Below, one piece after another: positions 43,169-43,389 of a DNA stretch of 43,389 bases. Under the pieces are notes generated by a model. It was not told where the DNA came from, did no database searches, and saw only the letters and a program-made list of their open reading frames with translations. This stretch comes from Verrucomicrobiota bacterium (GTDB lineage Bacteria; Verrucomicrobiota; Verrucomicrobiia; Chthoniobacterales; UBA10450). How positions within the stretch are numbered: the first letter of the stretch is position 1; each line of letters begins with the position of its first letter. Made by a program: the position numbers and the translations under genes. Location of the stretch: contig QHOS01000035.1 of assembly GCA_003219415.1 (NCBI GenBank), positions 1-43,389 on the forward strand. Direction: 5' to 3'.

Positions 43169-43389
43169 CTATCGACCGGGAGGTAATTTTCGTACTGCAC
43201 TTTTCCCAAGAGTTCCCTCTCTTTCCCGCGGAGCGGTGGGAGCTGGGATGGTGGTCACAACCGAAGGTTTCTCCCGCTTGGAGTGCAGCAACGTTTGTAC
43301 TGTCGTGGTTGCCCGGCCGCTCCAATCTCTAAGTGGCGTGTCCCATCCCAAAGAAATCAGCGCACCGATAATAACTATTTCAACTAATA
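43169..43389 (-). CDS. Tiny single-helix membrane protein, copy 2, N-terminus cut by window edge
   Basis: The visible 72 codons begin LVEIVIIGALISLGWDTPLR, followed by DWSG, then a Thr/Arg/Lys/Pro-rich tail ending PPGR. The core is homologous to the protein at 42689. The true start lies beyond position 43389, since the frame is still open; a TTG at 43351 would remove the whole helix and is rejected as the start. The two paralogues face each other across 300 bp. Function is unknown. Confidence 0.7.
   Translation of the reverse strand, partial: LVEIVIIGALISLGWDTPLRDWSGRATTTVQTLLHSKREKPSVVTTIPAPTAPREREGTLGKSAVRKLPPGR

Overview
The window reads as a chromosomal segment of a Gram-negative, aerobic, heterotrophic bacterium. 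Outer-membrane biogenesis genes (BamD-like, LptE-like, MsbA-like exporter, LPS-core type glycosyltransferases), a complete 2-oxoglutarate dehydrogenase module and a UbiE-type quinone methyltransferase support this. Three things make a soil member of the Verrucomicrobiota (Chthoniobacterales/Spartobacteria type) my best guess: the GldA/GldF/GldG/DUF4340 cluster outside an obvious Bacteroidetes context, small basic modular proteins ending in ARWAxRRK, and many short dispersed palindromic repeats. This is inference; no rRNA or marker tree is available here.

Layout. 1-5285 (minus): sucA-sucB-lpd, the 2-oxoglutarate dehydrogenase complex, with lpd cut by the window edge. 5539-6690: a periplasmic HtrA-type protease. 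6743-12152 (plus): an ABC-2 type exporter cluster (ATPase, permease, GldG-like protein, DUF4340 protein). 12173-16410: ubiE, a basic DNA-binding-like protein, tRNA-Leu(CAG), and a minus-strand operon bamD-like/lptE-like/TPR. 16548-20453: DUF72 protein, PHP phosphatase, two small secreted proteins and an M23 peptidase. 20512-24214 (minus): a molybdopterin operon moaA-moaC-(TPR+CPBP protease)-mog. 24281-26235: BamE-like lipoprotein and a UbiD decarboxylase. 26255-32250 (minus): lepA, lepB, a multipass membrane protein, a squalene/phytoene-synthase-like gene broken by one in-frame stop, and two small envelope proteins. 32571-35888: small genes (GYD, FHA, HAD, STAS, ICMT-like). 35869-41359: LPS-core type glycosyltransferases and an MsbA-like ABC transporter. 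41481-43389: a truncated PHP gene, a DUF1330 gene, and two paralogous tiny single-helix membrane proteins facing each other at the right edge, among several repeat elements.

Themes. Much of the window builds the envelope: BamD/LptE/BamE-like factors, LepB, MsbA-like flippase, heptosyltransferase-like GT9 and WaaG-like GT4, M23 and HtrA quality control. Energy and cofactor genes (2-oxoglutarate dehydrogenase, Moco synthesis, UbiE, UbiD) form the second theme. Gene boundaries are repeatedly shaped by dispersed repeats: three full 91-93 bp inverted-repeat elements with variable centres, a partial copy that donates a start codon, a second family that donates the lepA stop codon, and a 32-bp palindrome present twice in frame inside sucB. 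I did not find a clearly new multi-gene system. The most rewarding items are the in-frame repeats in the E2 linker, the broken isoprenoid synthase, the convergent pair of tiny membrane proteins, and the TPR-CPBP protease embedded in the Moco operon.
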